Shown here: piece by piece, positions 48,624 to 51,079 of the stretch
How the letters are laid out: each line of letters opens with the position of its first letter
How positions within the stretch are numbered: the first letter of the stretch is position 1
NCBI GenBank assembly: GCA_028824555.1
Contig: JAPPDJ010000181.1
Span: forward strand, 1 to 51,079
Source of the DNA: Gammaproteobacteria bacterium
Lineage (GTDB): Bacteria > Pseudomonadota > Gammaproteobacteria > Pseudomonadales > Azotimanducaceae
Length of the DNA: 51,079 nucleotides
Direction of reading: 5' to 3'
The notes under the pieces: generated by a model
Seen by the model: the letters and a program-made list of their open reading frames with translations, nothing else
Databases searched by the model: none
What the model was told of the DNA's origin: nothing
Translations under genes and position numbers: made by a program

Positions 48624-50030
48624 TCAGGCGGTGCTGCGGCGTGGTTCTGTGTTGCTGGCGGTCGGCACGGGCACGGAAGCCTCTGGGGGAGGCTGCGGCT
48701 GGCGTTCACGAGCTGCCGGGCGCATGACCTCGCCACTGTGCCCTTTGTCGATCCGGAGCAGTTCTGGGAACAGGCGGCCGGTGGCGAGCATGGTTGCGGC
48801 CAGCAGCAGGCCGCTGGCGAACAGGGCCGTGGCGATGCCGAGCCATTCGGCCAAGGCGCTGATGGGCAGGAAGAAGAGGGGCATTAAGCCGTGGGTCATC
48901 ATGTTGATGGCCATGACGCGGCCACGGATTTCGGGGCGCACGGCGAGCTGCACGACGCTCATGTTGAGCGAACCCATCACGGAACTGAACGCGCCGGTGA
49001 ACAGGCCAAACAGCATGGCGATGGCGAGCACGCCGGAGAGCGAGAAGCCGATGATGGCGACGGCCCAGAGGTAAGCGGCGATGAAGAGCACGCGGCCCTT
49101 GTGGCCGATGTCGCCGAGCCGGGCCAGGGTGAGCGAACCGGCCAGCGCTCCCACGCCCATCGCGGTCATCAGGTAGCCAAGGGTTTGGGGGTCGCCGCCG
49201 ATCACGTCCTGATTGAACGCCGGCATCAGCATGCTCGGCGCCCAGCCGAACGTCATCGGCACCAGCCCCATGATGACGAGGCCCAGGATGACCCGCTCGC
49301 GGCGCATGTAGGTGAAGCCTTCGGCGAGGTCGTGCAGCACGCGGGTCTCGGTTTGCCGTTGCGGGGCGCCGTCGTAGTGCAGCATGGCGGTGCCGCTGAC
49401 GGCGACGATGTAGAGTCCTGCAATGGCATAGAAGACGATGCCGACGCCGCTGTGGGAGGTGGTGTCGCCGCCGGCGAACCAGGCGATGAGAAAGCCGGCC
49501 ACGGCGGGGCCGGCGATGCGCGAAAGGTTGAAGGTGGCGCTTTGCAGGGCCATGGCGTTCACCACCACGTGGCGGGGGACGATCTCGGGAATCACCGAGG
49601 CGCGCGCCGGCATGGAGAAGGACAGCACCGTGCCGTTGAAGAGGCCAAACCAAATGAAGTGCCAGAAGGTCACGTCGCCGCGAAAGACGATGGTGGCGAG
49701 CAGCAAGGTCGCGGCCGTGTTGAGAAGCTGCGAGCTGATCATGATCGCCTTCTTGCGCATCCGATCGGCCACCACGCCGCCGGCCAGGGAGAACACGAAC
49801 GACGGCAGCATGAACGACAGCATCACCCACGTGAGCGCCAGCGGCGAACTGGTCATGTCGTAGATGAGCCACCCTCGCGCCACCATCTGCATCTGCATGG
49901 CAAACGAGGCGGCGAGGTTGGACACCCAAAGGCAGCGGAAGTCGCGCACCGCAAGGGCCTGAAACATCCGCGTGTGCGCAAGCGACGAAGGCGAAAGACG
50001 AAGTGGGATGCGGGTGTCGGGACTGCTCAC
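48624..50030 (-). CDS. MFS transporter, enterobactin-exporter-like (MFS_3)
   Basis: A protein of 447-468 aa with about twelve helices. It opens like MFS_3/EntS members: MFQALAVRDFRCLWVSNLAA, then MQMVARGWLIYDMTSSPLAL. The loop after helix 2 is GGVVADRMRKKAIMI, mid-protein is FNLSRIAGPAVAGFLIAWFA, and late is SLNMSVVQLAVRPEIRGRVM. Such proteins export siderophores, macrolides or other small molecules. The C-terminal about 35 residues are a Pro/Arg-rich tail. The GTG at 50030 and the ATG at 49967 are both possible starts; neither has a clear ribosome site. Confidence 0.9.
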   Translation of the reverse strand: MSSPDTRIPLRLSPSSLAHTRMFQALAVRDFRCLWVSNLAASFAMQMQMVARGWLIYDMTSSPLALTWVMLSFMLPSFVFSLAGGVVADRMRKKAIMISSQLLNTAATLLLATIVFRGDVTFWHFIWFGLFNGTVLSFSMPARASVIPEIVPRHVVVNAMALQSATFNLSRIAGPAVAGFLIAWFAGGDTTSHSGVGIVFYAIAGLYIVAVSGTAMLHYDGAPQRQTETRVLHDLAEGFTYMRRERVILGLVIMGLVPMTFGWAPSMLMPAFNQDVIGGDPQTLGYLMTAMGVGALAGSLTLARLGDIGHKGRVLFIAAYLWAVAIIGFSLSGVLAIAMLFGLFTGAFSSVMGSLNMSVVQLAVRPEIRGRVMAINMMTHGLMPLFFLPISALAEWLGIATALFASGLLLAATMLATGRLFPELLRIDKGHSGEVMRPAARERQPQPPPEASVPVPTASNTEPRRSTA

Positions 50031-50387
50031 GTGCGGGCGAAGGCGCCGGAGGGCGAAGGGCGGATTATACGCCGGCTCTCGCGAGCCACGGATCGGATTG
50101 TGGCGTAGCCCGTAGGGGGCGAGGTTTGTCCTGGCCTTTGTGCGACGTCGAAATGGCTCGACTCCATCGATGCGGGCGATCACAAGGGTCGCCCCTGCGG
50201 AGGCATCGTCGTCCTCCCTCCGAGGGCACGTTGATGATGTGGTGGCGCGCCAGTGCGTGACAAGGCCGGCCATGGGAGGGAAGGCATCCTGCCTTCCCTC
50301 CCATGGCCGGCCCATCGAAAGTCCGACAGTCCGCTAGGCGCCGCCAAACCCCTCGCTACGCTCGGCGTCTGGCCCCAGCGCAAGCTC
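50031..50387. repeat. Gene-free region packed with repeats of families A, C and D
   Basis: From left to right: a family D relative at about 50106-50130; the inverted copy of 21-50 at 50172-50200; a perfect 23-bp inverted repeat with a 3-base loop at 50264-50312, whose core GAGGGAAGGCATCCTGCCTT is family A flanked by GGCCGGCCATG; and the family C end block at 50338-50380. No coding potential is evident. The hairpins lie between two minus-strand genes. Confidence 0.75.
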
Positions 50388-51079
50388 CTAGGCGAAGTGG
50401 ACCGCCACCTCTTCCGCAAAGAGCTGCGCCGGTTCGATCGTGTCTTTGCCGAAGAACTCCATCACGAACATGGTGCAGCCGAGGTCGATGTGCTTCTGGA
50501 TTTGCTCGGCGCAGCGGTCTGGCGTGCCGGTGATGGCGAGGGGACCTTTCGGGTCGCCCATGTGGCCGCCGAAGATCTTCTGCGCTCGATCGGCCATCGG
50601 CCCCAAGGTTTCCTCGTTCGGGGCAATGGTGACCAGGCATTGCTGGCTCACCACGATGTCGTCGAAGTCGCGGCCGATGGCATCGCAGTGGCGCTTGAGC
50701 ACGTCCACCTTGTGCGCGAGCGCGGCCTGGTGGCCGGCGAGGTTGTTCCAGATGTCGGCCTCGCGGGCGGTGATGGCGAGGGTCACCTTCTCGCCGGCGC
50801 CGCCGATCAGGATGGGCACCTTGCGCGGGGGCTTGGGCTGGCAGACGACGTTGCTGGCTTCAACGAACTCGCCGTTGAAGGAGATTTCGTCCTCGTCTTC
50901 GGCCCACATGCGCTTGAGCAGCGTCACCGTCTCCGCAAGCTGCTTGAGGCGGTCGCCGGTGCCGAGGAAGGGCATGCCGAAGTCGGTGAACTCGCGCGGC
51001 ATCCAGCCGCCGCCGAGGCCGGCGATGACGCGACCGCCGGCGATGTTGTCGGCGGTGGCGATGGTCTTGCCGCGTGGGG
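50388..51079 (-). CDS. Luciferase-like monooxygenase (LLM class), 5' end outside the window
   Basis: The C-terminal about 230 codons of an F420- or FMN-dependent luciferase-like monooxygenase; the gene continues past the window edge. Visible are TIATADNIAGGRVIAGLGGGW at the edge (family pattern ATLDxLSxGRxxLGxGxGW), RLKQLAETVTLLKRMWAEDE, KPPRKVPILIGGAGEKVTLA and GTPDRCAEQIQKHIDLGCTM. The internal ATG at 51002 is not the true start because similarity continues upstream of it. The substrate is unknown. Confidence 0.9.
   Translation of the reverse strand, partial: PRGKTIATADNIAGGRVIAGLGGGWMPREFTDFGMPFLGTGDRLKQLAETVTLLKRMWAEDEDEISFNGEFVEASNVVCQPKPPRKVPILIGGAGEKVTLAITAREADIWNNLAGHQAALAHKVDVLKRHCDAIGRDFDDIVVSQQCLVTIAPNEETLGPMADRAQKIFGGHMGDPKGPLAITGTPDRCAEQIQKHIDLGCTMFVMEFFGKDTIEPAQLFAEEVAVHFA

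Overview
The window is GC-rich, densely coded bacterial chromosome. Gene content (a P. aeruginosa-like wbpV/wbpL/wbpM trio, NadA with the E. coli-type cysteine arrangement, TusA, CaiB/BaiF transferase, haloalkane dehalogenase homologue, phytanoyl-CoA dioxygenase, luciferase-like monooxygenase, purine nucleoside permease family lipoprotein) suggests a gammaproteobacterium, probably marine or host-associated. That taxonomy is inference. I see no tRNA, rRNA, CRISPR array, transposase or phage gene. Several families of short palindromic repeats are scattered between genes.

Layout. 0.1-2.1 kb, minus strand: an ATP-grasp (GshB-like) gene, a HigBA toxin-antitoxin pair and a solo HicB antitoxin preceded by a tiny coupled ORF. 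2.2-9.1 kb, plus strand: nadA; a minimal O-antigen/lipid-linked sugar cassette (epimerase, WecA/WbpL-type glycosyl-phosphate transferase, WbpM-type 4,6-dehydratase); an alpha/beta hydrolase and an SDR. 9.1-13.6 kb: GNAT acetyltransferase, cupin, haloalkane dehalogenase-like hydrolase and a double-domain CaiB/BaiF CoA-transferase.

13.8-29.4 kb, all minus strand: the most unusual part. In transcription order it encodes a TPR/TonB-C-like protein, a very acidic low-complexity lipoprotein, a 435-aa lipoprotein, a membrane-anchored TPR protein, a PEGA-repeat/formylglycine-enzyme-fold protein, a small acidic secreted protein, a MotA/TolQ/ExbB-type proton channel, an actin-like-fold protein, two proteins that each carry one N-terminal membrane helix, a coiled coil and a von Willebrand factor A domain, and two lipoproteins. 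The single helices of the vWA proteins carry a conserved Asp in a SLSFLDV context that resembles the ExbD/TolR transmembrane helix. I propose that the cluster encodes an uncharacterised proton-driven cell-envelope machine in which the vWA proteins take the place of ExbD/TolR/MotB.

29.6-38.8 kb: a Coq4-like protein with an HDxxHx11E motif, a tandem DUF1330 protein, a purine nucleoside permease family lipoprotein, an MFS transporter, a VapB remnant, a secreted esterase, an AbiEii-type nucleotidyltransferase toxin with a small upstream partner, a phytanoyl-CoA dioxygenase and a GPH-family symporter followed by the frameshifted tail of a lost sulfatase. 38.8-46.1 kb: three ankyrin-repeat genes; one is a secreted beta-helix/ankyrin chimera and one is broken by two compensating frameshifts. 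46.4-51.1 kb: tusA, a gamma-glutamylcyclotransferase-like gene, a DUF4143 ATPase behind a duplicated palindromic operator, an MFS exporter and the 3' part of a luciferase-like monooxygenase that runs off the window.
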